Assembly: GCA_034509735.1 (NCBI GenBank)
Contig: JACGWO010000001.1
Location: 16,508,854 to 16,572,853 of the forward strand
Origin: Sesamum alatum
Taxonomy: Eukaryota > Streptophyta > Magnoliopsida > Lamiales > Pedaliaceae
Direction: 5' to 3'
Length of the DNA: 64,000 nt
Shown: piece by piece, positions 1 to 11,810 of the stretch
Numbering within the stretch: the first letter of the stretch is position 1
Layout of the letters: every line of letters begins with the position of its first letter
Program-made: the position numbers and the translations under genes
The notes under the pieces: model-generated
Databases searched by the model: none
What the model saw: the letters and a program-made list of their open reading frames with translations, nothing else
What the model was told of the DNA's origin: nothing

Positions 1-560
1 GAGTCCTGATAGAGAAAGAATCTATATCAAGAAGAGTCCTGATAGGGGAAGAATTCATAGCAGAAGAAAACTGTCGAAAGAAGAAACTGCATCAAATACA
101 AACTGCTTATTGGAACTTCCAAATTTTCCCGACGCATTTAGAAGTTGGGGGGCTACTGATGGAGTTAGAATGAATCCATGTACCAAATTACCGAAATACC
201 CCTGAACATACATGTAATTACCAAAGTGCCACAGGGTAGTTATTTTGTAAGTTAGTGGGGTGGAGTAAATTACTAAGATGCCCCTAGTGGTTTAATCGTA
301 ACCGTGAGATGAGGGACGGTTGGAGGGTAAACATGTCTTTACGCCCCTCCACATTTACTATAAATAGGACGTTTAGTCCATTGTAAAAGGATACTTCTTT
401 ACTACTTTTGGAATAGAATACTCGAGAAGAACTCTCAAGTTCTTGACTTGCGACTTGTGATTGTGGTTGGATCAATTGCTTCCCGATTTTCACCCCATCA
501 ATAGTATTTGTGCACGTATCGAGTGTGCTTTCCGACTAGTACTATATATTAAGGAAGAGA
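1..560 (+). mobile_element. LTR-retrotransposon remnant (end of internal region, PPT and LTR)
   Basis: Bases 1-66 hold an imperfect short tandem repeat (gagtcctgata...aagaat..at). A purine-rich run at about 140-152 (gaagttggggggc) looks like a polypurine tract. It is followed by an LTR-like stretch with a TATA box (ctataaatagg, about 358-368) and a leader-like segment ending near the cgtatcgagtg motif. No coding domain remains and the LTR partner lies outside the window. The family cannot be named from this piece; a solo LTR with flanking coding debris is also possible. Confidence 0.4.
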
Positions 561-967
561 CACCAAACCTTTTGCGTTGTTTTCTTTATATTTAATTTAT
601 ATTTATATCTCATCTAATTTTTCACTCCACAATTATCTTCTAATAGTTATTTCTTGTTTAAAAGAAAATCAGTCATCTTGTTATCACCATTTTCTTATAG
701 ATGTAATATTAACTTATTATATTGTATATATTTTAGGGAAAATTACAAAAAAAAAAACCCTTTGTGTTTTCATTTATCTGCAAAAAATTTCCTTATGTTA
801 ACAAAATATACAAAAAAATCCCTTGTGTTTTGTTTTATATTGCTCACGTGCCACTTCCGTTAGTGAACTTAACGGCGTTAATATTTTGTCTGACTTGCTA
901 GTTTTGCCCTTGGTACATAGGGCAAGTCTGGTAAGAAATTTTGACTTTCATTTTCACCTTCACGTCG

Positions 968-968
<1 letters not shown>

Positions 969-1003
<35 letters not shown>
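969..1003. repeat. (GA)n microsatellite inside the MULE 5' region
   Basis: A run of GA dinucleotides with one AA interruption, just inside the left TIR of the MULE and upstream of its coding region. Confidence 0.9.
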
Positions 1004-1789
1004 CTTAGATCTAGGGTTCCATTCTGTCAAAATTCCCCCACACAAACGAAGTTTAAAATTGAAATTTTTTGTGTTTAACTGTGCGATTTGAAGATTCGAG
1101 AAGTTTGAGGGTCTTGTCTGCGTTGGTGCGTGAGATACGCAGATTCGCAGTCAACGGTATTTTTCCAAATTTTTATGTTGCTTTTTTGTAGAGTCATTTA
1201 GATATGTGAGATATATGGTTCCTAACTCAACTTTTTTTTTTTAATGCGGTTGATGAAGCTTTTGACCTACTGGTAGGGTCGGTTTATGTGGCGATTCACG
1301 AGTTCTTGGTGTTGTTAAAGGTAAGTTTCATGCCCCCTTGGTCTGATTTAGTAATAGTTGATTGTCCCCTTCATGTCCCCACATACCCTTTTCTTATTCT
1401 GAAAATGAATAAAAAAGTTAGGGTTTTGGAATCTTTGCTTACAAAAAGCATCTTTCGATGTTTTAAATGTCTATCCCTGGTCCCCCTCCCCAAACTTGTT
1501 ATTCAACTGTCTGAAGTTTGTTGGGTTCCTTAATTTGTTGTTTTAAATACTTATATGGTCTCCACTTGTATTTTTATAATGTATGTGATAGTTTGAAATT
1601 ATCCATTATTTTCTAATATTAGTGTATGGTGGACTTAGCATTTTGTGACTTAATTTAGGATATTATTGAACTAAGTTCTGTGTTAGTTTGTATTAGTATA
1701 ATATGTAATTCTTGTATTGTGTTATTTGATATTACCGTAATCTTGATTGTTGTTCAATTTAGTAATGAAAACTTAATATTCTGCAGAAA

Positions 1790-4700
1790 ATGGTGCTTGG
1801 GGTTTATGCTGATTTTGATGTAAGAGCAGGGGGTGTGATAGAATGGGTACCAAGTGTTAGGTATGTGGGAGGGATAAGAATGTTATTTCTTGGGGTTGAC
1901 TTAGAGAGATTGTACTATGGACATTTATTAAAAATGTATGCTAAGACTGGGGGGAAATGATTGAACATTCAAATATATTATTGCATTCCTGGACTATCAT
2001 TAGATAATGGGATTAAGATGTTGCATGATGATGATGGGATTAGGGAATTGTATAGGACATTTAAAGGGAATAGTGTAGTCCCTATTTATTTTGAGGAGAA
2101 ACAAGGTCCTTTACTTGTTCTAGGCACTCAGGGAAACATTTTGGAACCTGGAAAAACAATTCCTTCACTCCCCTCTATTGAAATCCCTAAAAATGAGCCT
2201 AAAATCCCTGAACATGAGCCTGAAATCCTTGAAAATGACCTTGAAATACCTGAAACTGAGCCTGAAATTCCTGAAAATGACCCTAAAATACCTGAAATTG
2301 GGGTTGAAATACCTAAAACTGAACATGAAATTCCTGAAAATGACCTTGAAATTCTTGAAACTGAGCCTGAAAACAGACAACCTTCCCCCCATAATGGTTA
2401 ACACTTTCATTTCGCTTCTGAAAGTTCCCCAAACATTGATGCTTCTCCAGTTCCTGAGGGTACAGATGGAGTTGGTGGTGATGATGAAGATGGGAAGGGT
2501 GAGAGTATGTCAGACCCTGATTATGAGGGGGATCAGGGGGTGATAGTATGTCAGATTCTGATGCTAACTCTTCTGCATCAGAAGGCCCATCATGAATGTT
2601 AGAAGACTTTGAAGGGCCTTTAGATGATGACATTTTTTAGAGTAGAGGCCCTGATCATGCTAGACAAGTATTTAAAACACTCAGGTTATACTTGAAGGAT
2701 AAGAAAAAAAAAAAAAAAAAAAGAGGGAGGCTTCTTATCAACAAAGAAGCGAAGATGAAAGAAACATTGGGGATGGGTGGTGGTATAGTGATGGGGGGAA
2801 TGAAGATTAGTTGCATTCATTGAGGGGGTCAGATGAGGAGAGGAACATGTATGATTGAATGGGATGACAACATGCTGGGGGGTGAGGTGGATCTGTCTGT
2901 GGGGATGAAGTTCCCTACAAGGCTGAAATACAGGGATGTGTTAAGGGATTGGGCTGTGAGGAAGGGATGTAATATGAAATTCCTAAAAAATGAGAAACAT
3001 ATAATCACTGCTACTTGCAAGAATGGTTGTGAATGAAAAATTCATGTATCCAGTGTGATGAACGGGTCCACATTTCAGATTAAGTCAATAAAGGGGCTCA
3101 TTCATGTGCCTATAAAGTTGAAAATAGACGGGCAACTTACAAATATTTGGGAAAAATTATTGAACAATATACTAGAGATAATCCAAATGAGGGTCTTGTC
3201 TCTTTAAAGAACAAAATTAGAAGGGATTGTCAAAATTGAGGTGAGTATTGCAAAGGTGTATAGGGCCAAGAGGTATGCTTTAGAATTGTGTAAAGGGGAT
3301 GTGAAATAACAATACACAAGATTGTATGGTTACTATAGTACTGTTGAGAAACATAACCCTACAAGCACATTGGTGTTGAAGGTGGATAGGGGGAACTTCT
3401 CCAGTTCTTGAGAGGATGTATTTCTGTTTGAGTGGGTTAAGAAATGGGTTTTTTTTTTTTATTATGGCTGCAGGCCAATTATAGGCTTGGATGGTTGCTT
3501 TTTCAAAGGTCTGTACAAAGGCCAATTATTGTCTACAATAGGCAGAGATGGCAATGACAACATATACCCCATTGCAATGGGGTATGTTGAAATTGAAAAA
3601 TATGACTCTTGGGAATAGTTTCTGAATTTATTGCTCAGAGATATAGGCTCTACAGAACAGAAAGGGTGGGAATTTATATCAGACAAACAAAAAGGGTTGT
3701 TTGAGGCAGTCTCTAATTTGGCCCCAAATGCTGAACACAGATTTTGTTTGAGGCATACGTGTAATAACTTCAAAGTCAAATTTAAGGGGCAAGAGTTAAA
3801 AAAGTTGTTCTGGAAGGCAGCAAGCACCTACAATGTGAACAAACACCTAAGAGTGATGGCTGAAGTTGAGAGGGTGATGCCTAAGAAGGGGGAGGGCCAA
3901 ACAACCATTGAATGGCTGAATGAAATTCTTGCAAAACACTGGGCAAGATGCTTCTTCCCATCAAATACAAAGTGTGATGCACTGGTGAACAACATCAGTG
4001 AATATTTCAATTCCTACATCCTTGATGCAAGAGAGCAGCCAATAATAGATATGTTTGAGTCTATTAGAAGAAGCTTATGACCAGAATCTAAATCAAAAGG
4101 GAGGGGATGGATGGGTTCAATGGATTTGTGTGCCCCAACATTTTCAAGAAGATTGAGAGGCTGAGGTATGAAGGCAAAAACTATTTCCCATCTTGGTCTG
4201 GAGATGACAAGTTCGAGGTGCAACACTTCTTGGAGAACCACATTGTCAATATCAATGATAGACATTGTAGTTTTGGGATGTTCCAACTTGTTGGATATCC
4301 ATGTTCCCATGCTATAGCTTCAATCAGTTATCATAGGCTGAACATTGAAGACTTTGTTGATGATTATTTCAAAAAAGATGCATATATTAGGGTGTATAGG
4401 CACATGATACACCCAGTGCTTGGGATGCATGACTTTGAAAAATCACGATTGGACACTGTTGATTCTCCACAAGTTAAAGTAAGGGCAGGAAGGCCAAAAA
4501 AGGTGAGAAGAAGGGATGGGAATGACGTTAGAGACAAAGATGTGGTGTCAAGAAAGGGTCTGACACACACATGTACTGAGTGCCTTGTGAGGGGGCACGA
4601 CAAATGAAGTTACACCAACCCTCCTCACCCAAAGTCAAAGTACTACAAGGTATGCAATTGTTAATGTGGTTTGACTTAGTTTAATAGTCTTTCTCTTATG

Positions 4701-5531
4701 TTTTATTACAATAATCTTGTTGATTTGTTTTAGGCACCACAAGATGCCCCAATGCCTTCTTCTACAAATTCTGAAGTGCTTGAAAACATCCACAACAAAT
4801 GCATCATCAGTATAATTCTAACTTTTTCTAAGATTTAATTCCTTGAAATTTACTGCATTATTAATGGCTTAGTTCTTATTTGCAGCCCCCTCCTCCCATG
4901 GAAAACATGTCACAAGTAGGGTCAAGTAATTCACACCAAAATCAGCAGCTTAAGGTACAATATAGTGCATTTTTTTACGATATTTACATATTCAGTTTAC
5001 TTAAGCAATTTACTATTCCTTGCAGATGTTCCATCATTTAGAAACAGAAATTGATCTTGTGCTTAGCCATATAATGGAACATACACATGTATTACTTGAA
5101 ACTTTAATTATTTGTTAAATTTACTTCCTTTATATCTAATGCAAAGTGCATTTTTGCAGGCTTCCACAACAACCAATATTGCTTAGCAGCCTGTACCTAG
5201 ACCTGCAACTAATGTGCCAAGAGGCAAGAAACAGTTCAAGCCTGTTTCAACTTCTACCAGGTTGCAGCAACGAACAGCAACCAGGCCAGCCTTTCAACCA
5301 TTTAAAAGACCATGTTGTTCCACTACTAAGCCAAGTTTGCAAGCACAACTTCGACAAACAGCTGCGTCTTATAAGCCTGGAAATAATGCATCAACAGAGC
5401 AGTCTTCTGCATCCTCAAAGGGCACAAATGTAGGTCCTCAATCCTGGATGACTAGGATATCCATTACATTTTGTGTAATTGTGTTGTGCACAAACAATTG
5501 TGTATATGTTGGTTTTGTTATTTTGTTGTGA
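1790..5531 (+). pseudogene. MuDR-type MULE transposase, decayed
   Basis: An ATG at 1790 opens a PB1/N-terminal-like segment, broken by TGA at 1958-1960 and continuing in frame to 2401. A MuDR DNA-binding domain follows at 2833-3036 (GMKFPTRLKYRDVLRDWAVR... ending in a C-x-x-x-C zinc ligand set). The MULE core transposase lies at about 3470-4080: IIGLDGCFFKG carries the first catalytic Asp, ISDKQKGL the second, and CLRHTCNNF is the conserved C-x2-H. A SWIM-type zinc finger (C...GYPCSHAIA) lies near 4265-4320 and a CCHC knuckle (CTEC..RGHDK) near 4573-4610. Introns with GT-AG ends then separate small exons up to a Lys/Ser/Gln-rich tail (5146-5460). Stops at 1958, near 3033, about 3619, 4078 and 4605, plus frame changes, make it a pseudogene. 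In life it would cut and rejoin the element at its TIRs. Confidence 0.85.
2187..2372 (+). repeat. EIPEN/EIPET peptide-coding tandem repeat in the MULE transposase
   Basis: About 62 codons encode degenerate seven-residue units of the form E-I-P-E-N/T-E/D-P/L (for example PEIPENDPKIPEIG). At DNA level the unit gaaat(a/t)cctgaaa(a/c)tga(c/g)cct recurs about nine times at 21-bp spacing. It lies between the N-terminal segment and the DNA-binding domain, and probably forms an acidic, proline-rich linker. Confidence 0.8.
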
Positions 5532-6550
5532 CCAAACAAAAAATACAATTTTTTGAGTTTTGTTGTTGTGCAGTGCACAACATAATCTGTGTTTTGGGTG
5601 ATTTTGTTGTTGTGCTGTGCACAAACATAACCGAACTACATATATATAGCAAGTTATGGTTTATACTTATGTTGTCATGGTATTCCATTTTGCTAGGTTA
5701 TACTTTTTTTCTAACTTAATAAAGCAGGAATCATTGAAATTCATGAACTACATAATTACCTAATCAATAGTACCATGATAATCAAAATTACAATAAAAAA
5801 GGTTTTAATCATTCTTTGATTAGCCTCCAATTTTTCAAATTATCTGTCAGATCTTGGCATATGGACAACAACTCTGGAACATCAGCTTGCATCTCCTCCC
5901 TTGACTAAACCTCTTCTTCAAATTTAGGAATTTGCATAGAGATTGAGCTAGAAACACTGATAGGTTCTAACCAACAAAAAAAATTACATTAATTTGTCTT
6001 ACAATTACAGAAAAGTTTCCCCTCATTCTCTTTCGTAAGCCCGACAACTTTAATAGCTGCATTTTTCAAACAGTAACATTTGAAATTTTGGTACGTCAAT
6101 TCCAGTTTATCGCCCTTACAATTGGATCTTTTAGATTAAAGACATCCTAAAAAATAAAATAAAATAATAATGAATTAGTAATTACAAATTAAAATTAAAT
6201 TGCAAAAACAAGATCACTTAAATTTATCTGCAAACTGTTGCAAAAACAACCTCTATTTCTTAGTTTTTAGGGTTGGTAGAGTGATATAGCACATTGTACA
6301 TTTATAGAGATGAGGAGGGGCATTTTTGGGAGTTTCCACAACATTTTGTGGGTCCAAGCATAGTAGAAAACAATCACACACGCAGTATAAGCGCGTGCAC
6401 ACCATTCTCCGTCAGTTATTGACGGAATATGTGTTTTTTTTGCAGGGGTTATGATAACACAAGGGTTTTTTTTTTTTTCATATTTTGTTAACACAAGGGG
6501 ACTTTTTGGAGATTTCGCAAAATACAAGGGATATTTATGTATTTTTTCCC

Positions 6551-7130
6551 TATACTTTATGAAATAGTAAAATTTTATAATTATTTTATTTAAATAATAT
6601 TATATAAGTTGAACACACATAGAATGTGCCAAAAATTATTAGTATATATAATTTTAGAAACTCTTGTCATATATATATGTATGTATGTACATACGCAATC
6701 AATTTTATTTTTAAAAAGAAGCTTATAAGATAAAAAAAAATAATATGTTAAGAACGTATAAATTAATTCTTTACAAGTTCAAGAGATTCGTAATTTATTT
6801 AAATATAAAAAAAAAAAAAAAAAAAAAACTCTTTCACTTTCGAATATATTGGTTATAAAACTGCTATTACTAATTCTGATTCACCTTGTGATCTTATTTT
6901 ATTTAACTATTTAACTATTTTATTTTATAAAAAAATCTAACCTCTTATACAAAAAATATCCTATATTATTTTTAAAACTTAAATTAATGATTTCAAATAC
7001 ATCCATTTAAATATGATTTGTAAGAAAATTTTAAAACACAATAAAAATATAAAAATTAACTTATAAATGCATTATTTCCTTTTTTTTTTTTTTTTTTTTG
7101 GGAGGGGGAAGTGACATTATTTCCTCCTTT
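6551..7130. other. AT-rich spacer
   Basis: No gene seen. It contains homopolymer runs (A-run near 6807-6829, T-run near 7078-7099) and a short (ATGT)n stretch near 6678. It separates the MULE from the ARGLU1-like promoter. Confidence 0.6.
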
Positions 7131-7137
7131 GACACAA

Positions 7138-7147
7138 CTATATATAG
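7138..7147 (+). promoter_or_regulatory. Putative TATA box of the ARGLU1-like gene
   Basis: ctatatatag lies about 350 bp upstream of the start codon. The leader that follows is pyrimidine-rich (ctctctctgcaattt) and may contain an intron from about 7331 (ccacag|gtcgtc) to 7466 (ttgttgtag). The TATA call rests on motif and distance only. Confidence 0.45.
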
Positions 7148-7489
7148 ACGTAGTTATAACTTGTGAGGTTTATTTCATTGTAACCTTAAATTCATCATCT
7201 ACAAACAAATTCTTCCCGCAATATTCTCTCTCTGCAATTTCCCCTAATCTTAGGGTTTACTTTTCGTGTCTCTCCTGACACGGTGATTGATTATGCCCGA
7301 GCACAGATCTCTTCTCCTATTCTTCCACAGGTCGTCAATGTCACTTCCTTCTTGTTAATCGAATTTAACTGATTTGATTAATCTCTATGGTTCAGCTGTG
7401 ACTGATTTTTGCTTGTTAATCTCGATGCTGTTGATATAGAACGTGACAGGTTTGATTTTGTTGTAGCGTATTTGGATAAGTAAATTGGA

Positions 7490-10400
7490 ATGGGTAGAGA
7501 CAGGGAAATATCTCGGTCACCGTCGTACAGGAGAAGGTACTCGCCGTCACCCTCTCCGGTGAGGTATGGACGCCGGAGCCGGAGAGATAGAAGCCGATCC
7601 CCTTATTCTTATAGCAGGTGATACCCTTTTACTTATACTTGCTTGTGTTTGTGTATTGTGTAACGGAGATATGTATTTGGTTTCTTTCGGTTAACAGGTT
7701 TGTCTTTAAATTTTAACTTGCTAACAATCAATCAATATACGTGTGAGTCTGAGATCGTCCTTTGATTTATAGGGACAGGAGCAGAAGTTTAGGTGGGATT
7801 TGGGGGGACTAAAGCATTGGTAAAGAATTCTGTGTTTAACGTATAAATAAAATAGGGGACATTAAGGGAATTTTCTTTTGGAATAACGAGGCACGAGATA
7901 TGTTGAGGAGAGGCAGCTGTTGCTGTGTTGCTCTCTGCCTTTACTGATCAAGCCCAGTATCAATCGGTTATCTGCATGAGCAATTTAATAATATCTATAT
8001 TTTGATAACTTTTAGTATGTCGAGCAATAAGTTCTATAGGAATTAAAGAAGCTTTTGATCATTATTGCCAGTAGAAAAGTAAAGATGTTATGAAATAAAT
8101 AAAAACAGAGTGACCAATCTTAATCAGTCAGTTTTAGTGTAAGTTGTTTGAAATTTAATAGTAATGATGTTAAGTTACTTGGGGTACATCATTTGAAGCA
8201 GTGAGTTTAGTTTAAAACTTGAATTTCTGGAATCCACTAGTCTAGCTTGGATAATGAGACAATTTGATCATGAGGGCTTTATTAAGTAAAAAGAATAATT
8301 TCCAGTTTCTCTGGATCTATTAATCCGAACTCTTAATCATATTGTCATTATGGCAGCTGTTGCAAATATTGTTTATGTAATAATTTTTCATCTTGTTGAT
8401 TTTATTTGTTCTAGATGACCTAGCAGATGCTTATGGATTGTGTGACTTTGGTGTCCTAGTGCCATGTTGCTGCCTATGAGAGTTTTCGCTTTCCATCAGC
8501 ACCTTGATATTCTACATGCTTATGGTTGTTGAGTTGATGATCTGTCATACCTTTCATCAGTTTTCATATAACGCTGCTAAATTGTAAATTATCATGGCTG
8601 ATGCATCTTGATGCTGGGAGTTCTTTGTACGAAAACATTATCATTTGAGATATATTTTCTTTAAAACATTGTGTGAATGAGATGGTCAACGTCATTGATG
8701 TTTGAGAAAGTTAGAAAAGAAACAGTGGCTTCCCTTTGACTGGGGAAGTCAGCAGGTGATGGGTGCCGATGGGTGTCATTTCACTGCTCGATTGTGATAT
8801 TAGCGGTTTCTTATGATAAAAGATGGAGCACCCAGTTTATTCTTTGCAATATATGAGGTAACAGTACGTGCTTTCGACATAAACGGTGGTTTTGGAGAAT
8901 GCGAGGTGGTGGACATTGTAGTCGTTAATATTTTCTTTTGAAGCTCAACTACTTTATTGTATTCTACAGAAGACGAAGTCGTTCATTATCCTCTCGACGC
9001 CACAAAAGTCGCTCCCCCACTCCAAGACGTCGTAAAAGTCGTTCTCCCACACCAAAGCGGAACAAAAGACAACGAAAAAGGAGTACCTCATCCTCCCCTT
9101 TAACTGCATCTCCCAGTGTAAGCACTGGTACAAAAGAGACGAAAGATGCAAGTGAAAAACTAAAAAAAGAGGCAGAGGAAAAGAAAAGGTAAAATAATTG
9201 CAACTGTAATTTTTCCTTTTTTATTCTCCTTAATTTGTTCTACTGTCCGGATGTGGTTATTCATTGGTTTGATCTTATGTATTTATTAATTATCTTTCGG
9301 ACTTGATAAAGATCCTGAATTGTTTCTTACTGTGTATGCATGCTGTGAAACCCTGAAATAGACTATTGAGTTACTAAGTTTAGCTGGTGATGGATGACAG
9401 AATATCTTGAGGATTTTGATGGCTTGGCATTGGTTTGTATATAATCATTGAGTACCATTTATCTGATGATGTCATCCTTGTCTGCCACATATGGTGTTTC
9501 AAATAAAAAGTCCTGTTATAGATTGGATGGTTTTGTATAATTGAAGTATCCTAACTAGATACTTGACTTGTTGGCACCTTTCTTTTACTTATCTAGTCTT
9601 AGTTTTGTTTCGTCCTTCGACTCCTTCCTTCCTTTCCTCTCCTTCCGTTCCCTTTTGTTTTGTTTTTCTGGGCAGATGCTGTCATTGCAAGGTTGTCTCT
9701 ATTGTCTTCCGTTTAGTGAGAGTGCTGCCTGCTTTTTTGGCACATAGAAAAGAAACCATAAGGTTACAGAGAGGGCATGATATGCCTGTATCTTTTTTAT
9801 TTTCATGTCTGAAATCATGATTTTCAAGTTAGCCTTTGATGGTTCTTTCTATAGTAATCATGGAGAATATTTATTGTTTCAGCTCTATCTTTTTTGCTGT
9901 GCCACAGGAGAATTTGATCTGGCATAACCATATTTGCAGACTTCACCATTGTTGCTTCTCAATTCCACTTCCTTTTCTTAATATTCTGCTACTTAAATGT
10001 GTATTCAGTTGTTTGGTTATGATTCATTTTTTATTTGTTACAGTTTACATGTTTTTCCCTGCCCAGCACATTTATACCATACATGCAAAAGTAATATAAT
10101 TATGATGCCAAAGAAAGATGTTAGTTAAAATAATGTGGAATGAGATCATTGCCTGTTCTAACTTTTGAAATAGCTTGTGCCAGAGCAGCAGATGAAGATG
10201 ATCCGTGTAGCCTATCCCAACTAATTGTGAAATAAGCTTTGTGGAGAGAAGTTGGTTCTATTTATATTCTTTGAGCTTTTAATTTCTGTGCATAGGAGGA
10301 GGGCATTTCAGAACTTGTTTGGCTGTCTTCTCAGAAGTATGTCATGATAGTGGAAATCATGGGATGTTGGGTCTGGTGTCATTGCTTAATAAACATGTAG

Positions 10401-11810
10401 AAAACTTGCATCCATATGCTAAGAGCATTGCCATTTGCTTTATTGAAATTTCTACTATAAGGGCTGTAGCAATTAAGCAATTAGCATTGAAGTTGCAGCA
10501 TTTTACTTGACGCTCTTCTCCACAGGATTAATTGAAGGAAGTTTCTGGTATTGTTTATTTTGATGGTCCATTTGGGTGCCTCGTTAATCTACTGTTCCCC
10601 AGATTTGAAACTGAAATATTTTGGATCAGGAATCAGTTAGAGGTATGCTTTAAAAGCATAAGCATGCACATTATAGTGCTTTTCTCAAATTGGAGGTTAG
10701 TTTGTCATTCATTTTAGTTATGAATTTACAGAACCTTGTAGAGCCAATTGCTATGATAACTTGATTCAGTACTTTGCATACTTAGAGGAATAGGACCTTG
10801 CATACTTAGAGGTTTGCTTTCGAGCACCTTTGATTCCCTTGAGAACTGACTTCACACTTAGTTGATCAGTGGTTACCCTTCTTCTTTTGACAAATTTTTC
10901 TGCTTTGCCAGGCGTCAACAGGAGGCAGAATTAAAACTAATAGAAGAAGAAACTGCTAAGAGAGTAGCAGAAGAAATTCGGAAAAAAGTTGAAGAGAGCT
11001 TGAATTCTGAAGAGATCAAGCTCGAAATAAAGAAGCGTCTAGATGAAGGTAGGAAGAAACTTGCTTCTGAGGTTGCAGCACAACTTGAAAAAGAAAAGGA
11101 AGAAGCTCTTATAGAAGCTCGGCGGAGAGAGGCAAGTACCTGTTGCACTATTTATTTACTTTTCATACATTGAGGATATTAATATTGTAAGAGCAGGTTC
11201 ATTGCTGACATAGACGCCTAGACAGTCTCTGGTTTTGTGATTGTGGTCATTAACCAATTGTTGCTCTTTAGTGGAGGTGGCCATATGATGTTTCATTGTA
11301 TTAACCTGTTTAGGATTCATAACAGCAACAATTTTATGCAGGAGGTAAATGTTATAATATTCATAACTGGTGCCACTGAGTTGGTCAACCATTATGATAA
11401 TTTATGCACCTAAATCCAATTTTATGTAGACGAAGCGAGGTCTTAGTGATTTAGCGCATACTGTTTCGTCACGAAAGAAAATTCTTTTTGTTTGATTATG
11501 ATTATGATGTGAGCATATTAAGTTATCAAGAACATGTATGCAGGAACAAGCACAGAGAGAGAAAGAAGAGCTGGAAAGATTGATGGAAGAGAATAGGAGG
11601 AAGTTGGAAGAAGCACAAAGAAGAGAAGCTCTAGAACAGCAAAGACTGGAGGAGGAACGTTACAGAGAATTGGAGGAGCTTCAAAGACAGAAAGAAGAGG
11701 CTCTGAGAAGGAAAAAACAACAAGAGGAGGAAGAACGTGCCAAACAAATGAAGTTGTTGGGCAAGAATAAATCCCGGCCGAAGTTGTCATTTGCCCTAAG
11801 TTTGAAATGA
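7490..11810 (+). CDS. ARGLU1-like arginine/glutamate-rich splicing coactivator
   Basis: Model: join(7490..7617, 8970..9188, 10912..11131, 11544..11810), 834 nt, 277 residues; all phases join cleanly. Exons 1-2 give an Arg/Ser domain (MGRDREISRSPSYRRRYSPS... then KSRSPTPRRRKSRSPTPKR) over about residues 1-95. Exons 3-4 give a charged Glu/Lys/Arg coiled coil (QQEAELKLIEEETAKRVAEE...) and the diagnostic C-terminus LGKNKSRPKLSFALSLK. Human ARGLU1 is about 273 residues with the same order and nearly the same tail (from memory). The family acts in the nucleus in pre-mRNA splicing and as a transcription coactivator. Introns 1 and 2 are long for a plant gene (about 1.35 and 1.72 kb). Intron 3 has a GC donor (GAGAG|GCAAGT). 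Probable orthologue of At1g10890 by memory of gene order. No transposon coding was seen in its introns. Confidence 0.92.

Larger units (their letters stand above)
736..6550 (+). mobile_element. Mutator-like element (MULE) with TIRs and 9-bp TSD
   Basis: The left end begins GGGAAAATTACAAAAAA and continues with CCCTTTGTGTTTTC and TGTTAACAAAATATACAAAA. The right end, reverse complemented, begins GGGAAAAAATACATAAATA and continues with CCCTTGTATTTTG and TGTTAACAAAATATGAAAA. These are TIRs of roughly 120 bp or more with indels. Flanking bases are tatatttta (727-735) and tatacttta (6551-6559), a 9-bp duplication with one mismatch, the size expected of Mutator. The interior encodes a MuDR-type transposase (separate entry). 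The element has both ends but its transposase has stops, so it is probably non-autonomous now. Confidence 0.9.

Noticed and set aside
2165..2633. Minus-strand and alternative plus-strand frames over the EIPEN repeat
   Set aside because: The 21-bp repeat keeps all frames open; only one frame fits the transposase.
4107..4607. Domesticated MULE gene (FAR1/MUSTANG-like) instead of transposon
   Set aside because: The frame has stops on both sides and the element keeps TIRs and a TSD, so it is a decayed transposon rather than a host gene.
9563..10717. Several open frames within ARGLU1 intron 2
   Set aside because: T-rich intron sequence giving Phe/Leu/Ser-rich frames; the flanking exons join in phase without them.
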